Positions 8,598-16,268 of a DNA stretch of 64,000 nt are shown in pieces. Source of the DNA: JBJKSO01 sp046703825 (GTDB taxonomy: Bacteria > Chloroflexota > Dormibacteria > Aeolococcales > Bog-877); NCBI GenBank assembly GCA_046703825.1, contig JBJKSO010000075.1:27059-91058 (forward strand), read 5' to 3'. The stretch's first letter is position 1. Each line of letters opens with the position of its first letter. The notes under the pieces were generated by a model. The model was not told the origin of the DNA, did not search any database, and was given only the letters and a program-made list of their open reading frames with translations. Both the position numbers and the translations under genes were made by a program.

Positions 8598-9625
8598 GCC
8601 GCGGGCTCTCGCTCGGCACTGAGAATTCTGCGCTTGCGCTCCGCGCCCCAGCGGTAGCCTCCGCTGTCGCCAGCGGCAGGCACCACTCGGTGGCAAGGCA
8701 CGATCAGGGCCACCTGGTTGCTCGCGCAGGCGCGGGCCACCGCTCGGGCGCCGCGGGGCAAGCCGAGGTCGTCCGCGATCTCGCCGTAGCTGGCCGTCTG
8801 ACCTCTCGGGATCCGCTGCAGCCGCTGCCAGACCCGCCACTGAAAGAGGGTGCCCTGGAGATCAAGCGGCACCCGCACTCCGGGATCCTGCCCCTCCGCC
8901 ATCTGGCGAACGACTTCCAGAAGGTGGGCGGTGGACTCCTGGTCCCTGCAGATGGAAGCTGCACAGAACTCGCGCTCCAGCTCGGCGGCAAGCCCCTCCT
9001 CCTCGGCGCCCAGCTTCACCGCGCAGACCCCCAGGTCCGTGGCTGCGACCAGTAGGGCGCCTAGCGAGCAACCCACCACCCCGTAGCGGATCTCGAGGCC
9101 GCCACCCCGGCGCCGATACTGGCCGGGCTTCATGCCCAGGCTGAGGGCGGTCCGCTCGTAGAGGGCGCGGCTGGAACCGAAGCCGGCCTGGTAGATGGCG
9201 TCGGTGACACTCTGGCCGTCCTGGAGCGCCTGCTTGAGACGCCCGACCCGGACGGCTCGCGCATACGCGGGCGGAGAGACGCCCAGCGCGCGTCGGAAGC
9301 GCCGCACCAGGCTGCGGTCGCTGATCCCAACCCAGTCCGCCAGCGACGACAGCGTCACGGGACCTTCGCTCAACTCGAGCCGTTGACGCACGGCCTCCAG
9401 CGCGTGGTCAGCATCGGGCCGGCACTGAAGGCAGGGCCGGAAGCCCGCCCGAGCCGCCTGGCCGGGGCTGCTGAAGAACCGCAGCTGCTCACGGGGTCCG
9501 GGGGCTGCACAACAGCCGAGTCGACAGAAGACGCCGGTGCCGACCGCTCCGTAGATGCTCGGCGCCCCCGCCTCACCAAGCTTCGCGGCGGCACCGATGG
9601 GATCGGCCGCTGGTTGTACACGCAT
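8588..9625 (-). CDS. ada: Ada: bifunctional DNA alkylation-repair methyltransferase and AraC-type regulator
   Basis: 345 residues with the three classical Ada parts in order. (1) N-terminal zinc methyl-acceptor domain with Cys34, Cys38, Cys65 and Cys68 (FCRLGC ... RPCLQC); the first Cys is the methylphosphotriester acceptor and switch. (2) AraC-type HTH region, about 75-165. (3) C-terminal O6-alkylguanine-DNA methyltransferase with active-site Cys311 in IVPCHRVV. Compared with Escherichia coli Ada, the residues before the first Cys are short and the usual W-x-A/S-V start is degenerate. It runs leftward, ending inside the convergent membrane-protein gene by 10 bp. Autoactivation after alkylation damage is expected from the family; no operator was identified. 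Confidence 0.93.
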   Translation of the reverse strand: MRVQPAADPIGAAAKLGEAGAPSIYGAVGTGVFCRLGCCAAPGPREQLRFFSSPGQAARAGFRPCLQCRPDADHALEAVRQRLELSEGPVTLSSLADWVGISDRSLVRRFRRALGVSPPAYARAVRVGRLKQALQDGQSVTDAIYQAGFGSSRALYERTALSLGMKPGQYRRRGGGLEIRYGVVGCSLGALLVAATDLGVCAVKLGAEEEGLAAELEREFCAASICRDQESTAHLLEVVRQMAEGQDPGVRVPLDLQGTLFQWRVWQRLQRIPRGQTASYGEIADDLGLPRGARAVARACASNQVALIVPCHRVVPAAGDSGGYRWGAERKRRILSAEREPAAQR

Positions 9626-9658
9626 GGGTGGCAGCCTAGCCGCCGCGGGACGGACCGG

Positions 9659-10543
9659 CTATCCGGTTTCGGACTGCGTCGCCCACATCCGGCGCGCCAG
9701 GATGACGAAGTGGCCGAGGGCGGTGATCGCCAGCAGCGCTCCCAGCCCCCAATCCACCTGCTGCGCCGGCCCACCGGCGAGTACCAGCAGCGAGGAGACG
9801 CCCAGGGTGAGCGCGGTCGCGAAAGTGTTGATCTTGCCCAGCGGGGTGGCCACCACTTGAGGCGGCTGGTGCAGCCAGGGGTAGAGGGCTAGGAAGCCCA
9901 GGGCGGGGAGGCCGTAGCGGGCCAGCACCAGTGCCCCCAACCAGATCGGCACGAACCCGACCAGCACGCAGCCGATGGTGGCGATGGCGAAGAAGACGGT
10001 GTCCATCGCCGGATCCAAGGCCCGGCCCAGCTCGGTGATCGGCCCGACGCGCCGGGCGATGTAGCCATCGGCCGCGTCCAGCGCCGCAATGGGTGCCGCT
10101 GTCGCAAGCAACAGTTCCCTGGCGAGGTGCAAGGGCGGCATCGCTGCATAAAGCAGCACGGGAATCGCCAGGTAGGCCCTCAGGGCTGTCAGCCCGTTGG
10201 GCACTCCCAGGCCATCGAAGGGCCGGCCCTCCGGATAAGTGCGAAGCAAGGACAAGCCCACAAACAGAAAGCCGGTGACCACCATCCACCAGGCGAGCGC
10301 CAGGCCAGCACCGAGCACCGGCGCTCCCCGTAGCATGCCGGCGGTGGCACCGGCGGCCACTGCCAACGCCAGTCCGGCCGACTCCCACCGGACTGCGGAC
10401 CAGCGCACCCCGGGGGAGGCGCGCCAGCGAACCACAGCGCCGCCTGTGAGTCGGCGCAGCGCTCGCCAGGGGCCGCCGCCAAACAGGGTCGGCAATCCCG
10501 CCCCAGCGCGCGGGGCGGCCCCGCCACCTGCCCTGTTGGCCAC
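9659..10543 (-). CDS. CDP-alcohol phosphatidyltransferase family protein
   Basis: 294-residue membrane enzyme of phospholipid synthesis that swaps CMP of CDP-diacylglycerol (or a similar donor) for an alcohol. The diagnostic motif D-x2-DG-x2-AR-x8-G-x3-D-x3-D is intact (DAADGYIARR followed by ELGRALDPAMD). About six to seven hydrophobic helices are present, plus an extra N-terminal segment of ~90 residues with two helices. GTG start at 10543. It ends 33 bp before the ada start on the same strand. The acceptor alcohol (glycerol-phosphate, inositol-phosphate, serine) cannot be assigned; the long N-terminus is atypical for PgsA. Confidence 0.85.
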   Translation of the reverse strand: MANRAGGGAAPRAGAGLPTLFGGGPWRALRRLTGGAVVRWRASPGVRWSAVRWESAGLALAVAAGATAGMLRGAPVLGAGLALAWWMVVTGFLFVGLSLLRTYPEGRPFDGLGVPNGLTALRAYLAIPVLLYAAMPPLHLARELLLATAAPIAALDAADGYIARRVGPITELGRALDPAMDTVFFAIATIGCVLVGFVPIWLGALVLARYGLPALGFLALYPWLHQPPQVVATPLGKINTFATALTLGVSSLLVLAGGPAQQVDWGLGALLAITALGHFVILARRMWATQSETG

Positions 10544-10569
10544 AGTGAGAGCGTAAGTGCTGGGAACGC

Positions 10570-11247
10570 TCAGTCGGCCGGGCGAGCCACCACGAGGTTG
10601 GCTGGCTTGATCACCTTGGCTCCGCTGCCGACCGCACGGCAGGCCGCCAGCATCGCCTGGGGAACTCGGCCGTCAGGCCAGAGGAGCCAGGCCTGGATGT
10701 CGAGGTACTTGTCGACCGTGGTTGCGGAGCGGTAGTCGAGGACCGCGTCGTCCAGCATCCACGCCCAGTCGCGGTCGTCGACCACGACCCAAAGTCCAGA
10801 GAGCCTGGGCTCGTTGCGTAGCAGCTCGGCGGCGGCTTTGCTTCGGTCCCAGTCGCCGCCCAACCGCGCAGTCGCAGCCTTGCTCTCCAGCGTGGGCGGT
10901 AGCGATTCGTCCTCGAGGTACAGGCGCACCGCCTCGACAAGTAGAGCAACCGCATCCTCCAAGAGTCCCCGCGCCTCGGGGAGGACCCGCAGGGCCCGGG
11001 CGAACAGAGCCACCCTGCCCTCGGCGCTCTCTCCTGTCAGTCCGATGGGAGCCCGAACCAAGCTATCTGCCGCCCTGGCGTCGACCGCGCCGCCGTCGAT
11101 CTCCCTGAGCAGGGGCCAGCGCCCGGCGCGGCGGAAGCTGCGATAGACCGAGCCCAAGAGCGCCCGGTGCTCCCCCGCCCACGCCGCTGCCTGGATGAGC
11201 ATCTCTGCCCGAAGCTCGGCGCCTTGATCTCTCGGCCCTTCGCTCAT
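10570..11247 (-). CDS. Protein of unknown function
   Basis: 225 residues from the ATG at 11247 (MSEGPRDQ); earlier in-frame starts exist, but they would enter the intergenic region shared with the marR-type gene. The sequence is soluble, largely helical in the first 140 residues (Ala/Leu/Arg-rich) and ends with a basic hydrophobic stretch (AKVIKPANLVVARPAD). A central GLWVVVDDRDWAWMLDDAVLDY segment has the look of a beta strand with acidic turns. I recognise no family. It is 26 bp upstream of the phosphatidyltransferase gene on the same strand, so co-transcription is possible. Confidence 0.6.
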   Translation of the reverse strand: MSEGPRDQGAELRAEMLIQAAAWAGEHRALLGSVYRSFRRAGRWPLLREIDGGAVDARAADSLVRAPIGLTGESAEGRVALFARALRVLPEARGLLEDAVALLVEAVRLYLEDESLPPTLESKAATARLGGDWDRSKAAAELLRNEPRLSGLWVVVDDRDWAWMLDDAVLDYRSATTVDKYLDIQAWLLWPDGRVPQAMLAACRAVGSGAKVIKPANLVVARPAD

Positions 11248-11381
11248 CGCTCCATGGTCTCGCAGATTCATAGCCTTCGCTTGGCCCACTTGAACCGTTT
11301 GATGGCCGAAGGTAACCCGGGCCAAGACCCTGATGGCGGCAGCGGGTATGCTGGTGCGACTGTCTCCCAACCGACGGGGTC

Positions 11382-11921
11382 GTGCGCTTCTGGAGTGGGC
11401 AAGTGGCGGAATCCGAGCGGCGCCGGAGCCATTACAACTGGACCGCGGACGAGCTAGTCTCCCAGTTTGAGCGATTGAGGCAGCACTTCAGCGCCCTGCT
11501 GGATGCCCCTATACCAGTAGATAACTCCCGGGGCGAAGAAGCTGTCACCGCCCGTCAACTCGACGCGCTACGGGTGATCGAGCCCGGCCGCACCACCATG
11601 CGAAAGGTGGCCACCCTGCTGGGCATATCACACGGATCGGCCACTTCGATCTCAGACCGGTTGGTGCGGGCAGGGCTCGCCGAGCGCCAGTTTGACGACA
11701 GTGATCGGAGGCTCGTCTACCTCGTCATCACCGACGACGGGCGCTCGGTGCTGGAGCAGGCTCGCGAGCGCCAGACGCGCGCCATCGCCGCCGTGTCGCA
11801 AAGGCTGGACGGTCGTCTGGTGCCGGTCGGAGACTGTGCGGCCGAGTTGCTGGAGCTGCTGGCGGATACGGCCGAGGAACTCTCGGCCGACGACAGCGCC
11901 GCGGAGGCGCACTCCTCCTAG
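11382..11921 (+). CDS. MarR-family transcriptional regulator
   Basis: 179 residues with a winged helix-turn-helix centred on TMRKVATLLGISHGSATSISDRL and the MarR wing DDSDRRLVYLVITDDGRSVLEQA (the conserved DxRxxxxxLT-x-G pattern). Flanking helices would form the dimer interface. GTG start at 11382; a second in-frame GTG at 11403 is equally possible. It diverges from the unknown gene at 11247, with a 134-bp intergenic region that should hold both promoters. Ligand and targets are unknown; the divergent neighbour is the first candidate target. Confidence 0.85.
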   Translation: MRFWSGQVAESERRRSHYNWTADELVSQFERLRQHFSALLDAPIPVDNSRGEEAVTARQLDALRVIEPGRTTMRKVATLLGISHGSATSISDRLVRAGLAERQFDDSDRRLVYLVITDDGRSVLEQARERQTRAIAAVSQRLDGRLVPVGDCAAELLELLADTAEELSADDSAAEAHSS

Positions 11922-12164
11922 AGTTCGCGCCTTACCGCTTGCCGAAGTTGTTCCAACCGTTGCCGACCAACTCCACGAGTCAAGGATGGAAATGCGATGG
12001 GCGGGACCCGCCGACCCGCCAGAAGCGCAGCACCGTGCTGGGGCTGGTTCCCGCCCGCCGGGTGACGATACGGAGCCGCGGGCGGTTAGCCCGGCTCGGT
12101 TGTCAGCACGCCTGGCATTGGCCCTACCATCCCCGTGAACTGATCGTGCCGGAGGCGAAACAGG

Positions 12165-12629
12165 ATGAGCCAAGACAAGGGCGCCCCCAGACCGGCGCCC
12201 CGCACCAGAGGCGGAGAACCCACTTCGTTGACCGCCGAGGAGCGGGCAGCGATGAAGGAGACGGTCAACGAGCGCAGGCGCTATCGCTCGGGTGTGGCGG
12301 ATGGAGAAGGCGACGTGATGGCCAAGATCGCCGAGATGGCCGAACCCGATCGGGCCATGGCGGAGCGGCTCCACGCCCTCGTCAAGGCCAGCGCGCCGGA
12401 TCTGGCTCCGAGAACCTGGTACGGGATGCCCGCTTATACCAAGGACGGCAAGGTGGTCTGCTTCTTCCAGAGTGGCGAGAAGTTCAAATCGAGATACGCG
12501 ACGTTCGGTTTCCAGCAAGCTGCCAACCTCGACGACGGGGACATTTGGCCAACCTCATTCGCACTGAAGCGCCTAACCGCCGCCGTTGAAGAGAGGATCG
12601 GCCAGCTTGTAAAAAGGGCTGCCAGCTGA
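12165..12629 (+). CDS. DUF1801-family protein
   Basis: 154 residues. The core LHALVKASAPDLAPRTWYGMPAY ... GKVVCFFQ ... YATFGF matches the DUF1801/YdhG-like domain of small soluble proteins of uncertain role (one Bacillus member is discussed as an iron chaperone). ATG start at 12165, preceded by GGAGG about nine bases upstream. A basic, charged N-terminus of ~45 residues (KETVNERRRYRSG) precedes the domain. It stands alone between the MarR gene (243 bp upstream) and a long gene-free stretch, so it is probably monocistronic. Confidence 0.75.
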   Translation: MSQDKGAPRPAPRTRGGEPTSLTAEERAAMKETVNERRRYRSGVADGEGDVMAKIAEMAEPDRAMAERLHALVKASAPDLAPRTWYGMPAYTKDGKVVCFFQSGEKFKSRYATFGFQQAANLDDGDIWPTSFALKRLTAAVEERIGQLVKRAAS

Positions 12630-13336
12630 GACGACGACTCTAGTTGGCTTGGCAGCGCGAGCGCCCACCCAGGCGGCGTCGGAACTGTTCGCCTTTGCCC
12701 CAACGCATACTCCGAGCCTCGCCCGACCGGAAACAGCCGGCTCCTCCCCTCGACCAGCACCCGAGAGTCTCCCAGGCTTCCGTCGAACGGATGACCTCGA
12801 GGTGGGGGGAAACCATCGTGGCCGACGCAACATCCAACAGCGGCGCAGTGCCGCGGGCGTGGTGGTCGGCCGATCCCTGAGGAGTCGCCCCTATCGGCGC
12901 CCGGTCGGCCTGGATCTACTTGGCATACTCTTGGACCATGACCGCGGAGCGCACGCATTGACCGCGGCCCTCGGCTTCGGGTTGGGCACGCACGGTGTTG
13001 TTGAGCGGCCCCTGATCCAGGCGGACCTGGGCCAAGACGCGCCGGTGCGGCGACCGGGACAACTCCTGAGCCAGCGCGTCCGGGGCTCCTCGTCCCCGGT
13101 TCAGCTCACCGGTGGCCGCGCCAAAATCATGCGCTGCCAAAACTTGGGAATCGCTGACGTCGCTGACCTGGCGGGAGCGCCTACCGACATGGGCAGGTCC
13201 ATGAAGCCCGCTGTCCCGAACGGGTGGCAATCTCTTGCCCGTTGTCGGTACTTGAAGTGGGCCCTCCGGAATGCTCGAGCCAGGGACAGCGGCGCGCAGT
13301 TGCTAGAAATGCGGGTAAGTCGCTGGTACCAAACGC
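12630..13336. other. 707-bp stretch without a supportable gene
   Basis: Long open frames occur on both strands, as expected at this base composition, but none has a recognisable domain, a good ribosome site or protein-like residue patterns. The last ~60 bases must contain the promoter of tRNA-Arg; I could not pick out a convincing -35/-10 pair. It may hold decayed coding sequence. Confidence 0.5.
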
Positions 13337-13412
13337 GCCCTCGTAGCTCAGGGGATAGAGCAGCGGTTTCCTAAACCGCGTGTCGGAGGTTCGAGTCCTT
13401 CCGGGGGCACCA
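13337..13412 (+). tRNA. tRNA-Arg (anticodon CCT)
   Basis: A full cloverleaf can be drawn by hand. The acceptor GCCCTCG pairs with CGGGGGC (one G-T pair). The D-arm is GCTCAGGGGATAGAGC. The anticodon arm GCGGT-TTCCTAA-ACCGC reads anticodon CCT (codon AGG). The T-arm is GGAGG-TTCGAGT-CCTTC. The CCA end is encoded at 13410-13412. It lies between the gene-free stretch and the 3' end of the leftward histidinol phosphatase gene. Confidence 0.97.
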
Positions 13413-13422
13413 CGTTTTGAAT

Positions 13423-14286
13423 TCAGTGAACGCCCCGCACGACCCCCTCGACCGGCGGCCGGCTGCTCCGGGGGCTGCCAAGACGGCCCCAGACGACCCT
13501 GAGCCCCAACCCAGTGGCAAGGTCAGCCGCCTGCCCTAGACCGGCACCCAACTGCTCTGGGGAGTGAGCATCGCTGCCGATCGTCACCTGAGTCCCGCCC
13601 GCCTCGCGCCACCAGCTCAGCACTTCGGGGCTAGGGCACAATCCCTGGTCCCAGGTAAGGCCCCCGCTGGTGTTGAGCTCCAGTACAACCCCGCAGCTGA
13701 CCGCGGTCTGCAGCACCGCGCGGATTTGATCCTCGTGATCGGTCGACCGGTATTTCGGCCAGCGCCGCGGCCAGTAGCGTCTGAAGTACTCGAGGTGGGT
13801 GAGAACCTGGAACTCCACGGGTCCCGTTAGGAGCTGGGCCACCTCGTCCAGGTAGCTCTCGACCGTCACCCGGGGATCCCCCCAACCCTCGCCCTCCAAT
13901 CCACTCAGGTCCGCCAGCTGATGCTCGTTTTCCACGCGATGAACTGAGCCAAGCACCAGGTCGAAATCGGCGCTGGCCAGTAGGGCGGTCGATGCCTCGG
14001 CGAACCGGTGCGGCTCACCAAGCTCCACCCCTTTGAGGACGAGCAACTTCGGGTAGCGGGAGCGGCAGCGCTCGATCGAGTCCAGGTAGCCATCCAGGTC
14101 AAACGCAGCTGCATCCCCCTCCGGGAGATGATCTGCGTGCTCCGTGAAGGCCAGGCCGCCCAATCCCGCCTGCTCGGCCATCTGGCAGGTTCCTAGCATC
14201 GAGCCCTGACGAGCGTCCCACGACCACTCAGAGTGGACGTGGGAATCGAACCCGATCTGGGCGCGGCCGGCGGGGCTCACCGGCAT
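13423..14286 (-). CDS. PHP-domain histidinol-phosphatase (HisK type)
   Basis: 287 residues from the ATG at 14286. Removes phosphate from L-histidinol phosphate (eighth step of histidine synthesis). PHP metal-binding motifs are all visible: DSHVHSEWS (HxH), FTEHADH, GVELGE (Glu), GSVHRV, THLEYFRRY, LELNTSG and the final GSDAHSPEQLG (DxH). The size and HTEHADH-type second motif match the monofunctional HisK/HisJ family rather than DNA polymerase PHP domains. It overlaps the end of hisA by 10 bp, so it belongs to the leftward arm of the histidine cluster. It fills the gap left by HisB here, which lacks a phosphatase domain. Confidence 0.88.
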   Translation of the reverse strand: MPVSPAGRAQIGFDSHVHSEWSWDARQGSMLGTCQMAEQAGLGGLAFTEHADHLPEGDAAAFDLDGYLDSIERCRSRYPKLLVLKGVELGEPHRFAEASTALLASADFDLVLGSVHRVENEHQLADLSGLEGEGWGDPRVTVESYLDEVAQLLTGPVEFQVLTHLEYFRRYWPRRWPKYRSTDHEDQIRAVLQTAVSCGVVLELNTSGGLTWDQGLCPSPEVLSWWREAGGTQVTIGSDAHSPEQLGAGLGQAADLATGLGLRVVWGRLGSPRSSRPPVEGVVRGVH

Positions 14287-14987
14287 GCCTTCACAGCTTC
14301 TGCCAGGGACATCCGCCGTTCCAGAAGCGCCCTTCCGATCACCACACCTTCCAATCCTGCTGACTTCAGCGCGCTTAGATCGGCCAGGGCGCCGACGCCG
14401 CCGGCGGCAATCACCGGCACCCCCAGCTGGGACAGCGCGTGCAGTGAACCGACCCGACTGCCGGAGAGGGTCCCGTCCCGTGACACATTGGTGTGAATGA
14501 GGCGTCTCACCCCGGCGTCGATGGCTTGCCGCGCACCCTCCAGCAGACTGAGTCCGCTGGCCTGGGTCCATCCCCGCACCAGCAAGCGCGAGCCGCGTGA
14601 GTCGAGGCTCACCGCCACCTGCTCCCCGAACTTGGCGACGAGCCGCTCCAGCCAGGCGGGTCGCTCCAGCGCCGCAGTGCCGACCACGACCCGTTGGACA
14701 CCGGAGTCGATCATGGCGGCGACCGCCGAACAGCTACGGGCGCCACCGCCGACTTGAATCCGCAACCCAGAGCAGCGCACCAGCTGCTGCACCAGGTTCA
14801 GGTGCCTCCAAGTCCCGTCCCGAGCTCCGTCCAAGTCGACAACGTGCAACCACTCGGCGCCTTCCTGCCAGTACCGCTCCGCGAGGTCCAGAGGAGTGAA
14901 AGGGTACGAGAGCACGCGGTCATACCTGCCTTGCACCAGGCGCACCGGGCGCCCTCCCAGGAGGTCGACCGCCGGAAGGATCAGCAC
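14277..14987 (-). CDS. hisA: HisA, ProFAR isomerase
   Basis: 236-residue TIM barrel converting ProFAR to PRFAR, the fourth step of histidine synthesis. Asp8 in LPAVDLLGGRPVRL is the first catalytic acid, VSLDSRG carries the second, and HTNVSRDGTLSG holds the catalytic Thr region. Two phosphate-binding Gly-rich loops are present (QVGGGARS and AAGGVGAL), as in HisA/HisF half-barrels. GTG start at 14987. It is first in the leftward arm and is followed by the overlapping phosphatase gene. The PriA-type dual role (with TrpF activity) of actinobacteria cannot be excluded from sequence alone. Confidence 0.92.
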   Translation of the reverse strand: MLILPAVDLLGGRPVRLVQGRYDRVLSYPFTPLDLAERYWQEGAEWLHVVDLDGARDGTWRHLNLVQQLVRCSGLRIQVGGGARSCSAVAAMIDSGVQRVVVGTAALERPAWLERLVAKFGEQVAVSLDSRGSRLLVRGWTQASGLSLLEGARQAIDAGVRRLIHTNVSRDGTLSGSRVGSLHALSQLGVPVIAAGGVGALADLSALKSAGLEGVVIGRALLERRMSLAEAVKACR

Positions 14988-15047
14988 CTCAATTGGGCTG
15001 GCTGGAGGTGACCCCAGCCCGCGGCGTCCATTTGGTGGTGGCCGTGT

Positions 15048-15074
15048 CGTGCTAGCACGCTAGTATGCTAATGC
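15048..15074 (+). promoter_or_regulatory. Candidate TrpR/YerC-type operator with CTAG-N4-CTAG core in the divergent his promoter region
   Basis: Bases 15048-15059 form a perfect 12-bp palindrome (CGTGCTAGCACG). Bases 15052-15063 read CTAG-CACG-CTAG. Three direct GCTA copies recur every 8 bp (15051, 15059, 15067). In the Escherichia coli trp operator the two CTAG half-site centres have the same 8-bp step (CTAGTTAACTAG). A plausible -10 (TAGTAT, 15061-15066) lies inside the site, so a bound repressor would cover the yerC start. The site is also 61 bp upstream of the leftward hisA start and could control both arms. Pattern is seen; binding is inferred. Confidence 0.6.
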
Positions 15075-15075
15075 C

Positions 15076-15393
15076 GTGGAGCAAAGCTCTGGAGCCGACC
15101 CTTCCACGGAGAGTGACGCCCAGTTCCGGGACCTGGTCCGGGCCATCGCCTCCGTCCAGAGCGAGGAGGAGGCGGCGGCTTTCCTCCGAGACCTTTGCAC
15201 CGTTCAGGAACTCCAGGCCCTCGGCTCCCGATGGTTGGTGGCGCGGCTGCTGGATCGGGGAATGCATTACAGCGCCGTGGCCGAGCAGACTGGGGCCAGC
15301 CCCACCACCATCAGCCGCGTCAACACCTGGCTTCGGTACGGCCGCGGCGGCTATCGCACGATGCTGGCCCGTTGGTCCGAGCGCGGCTGGTGA
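15076..15393 (+). CDS. YerC/YecD-type TrpR-family regulator
   Basis: 105 residues. The family core is clear: FLRDLCTVQELQALGSRW, then the helix-turn-helix YSAVAEQTGASPTTISRVNTWL and the closing YGRGGY. TrpR-like proteins of this size bind DNA as all-helical dimers. YerC relatives have been proposed from comparative genomics to control histidine genes. GTG start at 15076, only ~10 bases from the putative -10, so the mRNA would have almost no leader. The stop overlaps the hisG GTG by four bases (GTGA). Its place at the head of the his operon, beside a CTAG-type operator, argues for autoregulation together with the pathway. The co-effector (histidine or tryptophan) is unknown. Confidence 0.85.
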   Translation: MEQSSGADPSTESDAQFRDLVRAIASVQSEEEAAAFLRDLCTVQELQALGSRWLVARLLDRGMHYSAVAEQTGASPTTISRVNTWLRYGRGGYRTMLARWSERGW

Positions 15394-16268
15394 GACCCGC
15401 ACAGGGCGGAGAACTCCGAGTCCGCATGGCGTTGCCCAGCAAGGGCAGGCTCGCAGAACCTGCTCTGGCTCTGGTCCGCGACGCGGGTTTGGAACTGGAG
15501 GTGGGGGAGCGCAGACTGTTCACGCCCTGCCGGAACTTCCCACTCGACGTGCTCTTTGTCAGGGCCAATGACATTCCCGAGCATGTGCGAGACGGGATCG
15601 TCGACCTTGGCATCACTGGCACGGACCTGATCGAGGAGGCCGGGCTGCCGCTGAAGCGTGGGCCCAAGCTGGGCTTTGGCGCGTGCAGGCTGCAGGTGGC
15701 GGTCCCCGCCCAGGGCGCGGTCTCGCGTCTCGAGGACCTGGCAGGGGCCCGGGTGGCAACCTCGCACCCGCGTCTCACGCTGGCGTACTTCGAGCGCAGG
15801 GGGGTGGCGGTGCGCTTGGTCGCCGTCGCTGGCTCGGTGGAGGCCACCCCCCTGCTGGGAGTGGCCGACGCGATCGGCGACCTGGTGTCCACCGGGAGCA
15901 CCCTGGCTGCCAACGGCCTGCGCCCGGTGGAGACGATCCTGGACTCCGAGGCCGAGCTGATCCTGACTCCCAGTGTGCGTGCAGCCACCTCGGATCTGGT
16001 CGACCGGGTTCAGCTGATGTTGGCCAGCGTCTCGGAGGCGCGCCGCAAGCGCTACGTCATGATGAACGCGCCCACCGAGTCCGTGGGGGCCATTCGGGAA
16101 CTCCTGCCGGGTCTGGCCGCCCCCACCGTCATGCCGTTGGCACAGCCCGAGATGGTGGCCATCCACGTCGCGGTTGACGTCGATCAGGTATGGGCCGTGC
16201 TCGCCCGCCTGCGCGAGATGGGAGCGTCGTCCATCCTGGTCCTGCCCGTGGAGCAGCTGCTGCCTTGA
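15390..16268 (+). CDS. hisG: HisG, ATP phosphoribosyltransferase (long form)
   Basis: 292 residues. Joins ATP to PRPP, the committed and feedback-controlled first step of histidine synthesis. The conserved start LRVRMALPSKGRL, the ITGTDLIEEAG segment and the PRPP-binding region DLVSTGSTLAANGL are present. The last ~75 residues (from PTVMPLA) form the HisG_C regulatory domain that binds histidine, so this is the homohexameric long form that needs no HisZ. I use the GTG at 15390, which overlaps the yerC stop as GTGA; an ATG at 15426 is the alternative. The stop overlaps the hisDC start by four bases. Confidence 0.93.
   Translation: MRPAQGGELRVRMALPSKGRLAEPALALVRDAGLELEVGERRLFTPCRNFPLDVLFVRANDIPEHVRDGIVDLGITGTDLIEEAGLPLKRGPKLGFGACRLQVAVPAQGAVSRLEDLAGARVATSHPRLTLAYFERRGVAVRLVAVAGSVEATPLLGVADAIGDLVSTGSTLAANGLRPVETILDSEAELILTPSVRAATSDLVDRVQLMLASVSEARRKRYVMMNAPTESVGAIRELLPGLAAPTVMPLAQPEMVAIHVAVDVDQVWAVLARLREMGASSILVLPVEQLLP

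Noticed and set aside
12649..13374. 241-residue plus-strand frame before tRNA-Arg
   Set aside because: No ribosome site, no recognisable domain, and it runs into the tRNA gene.
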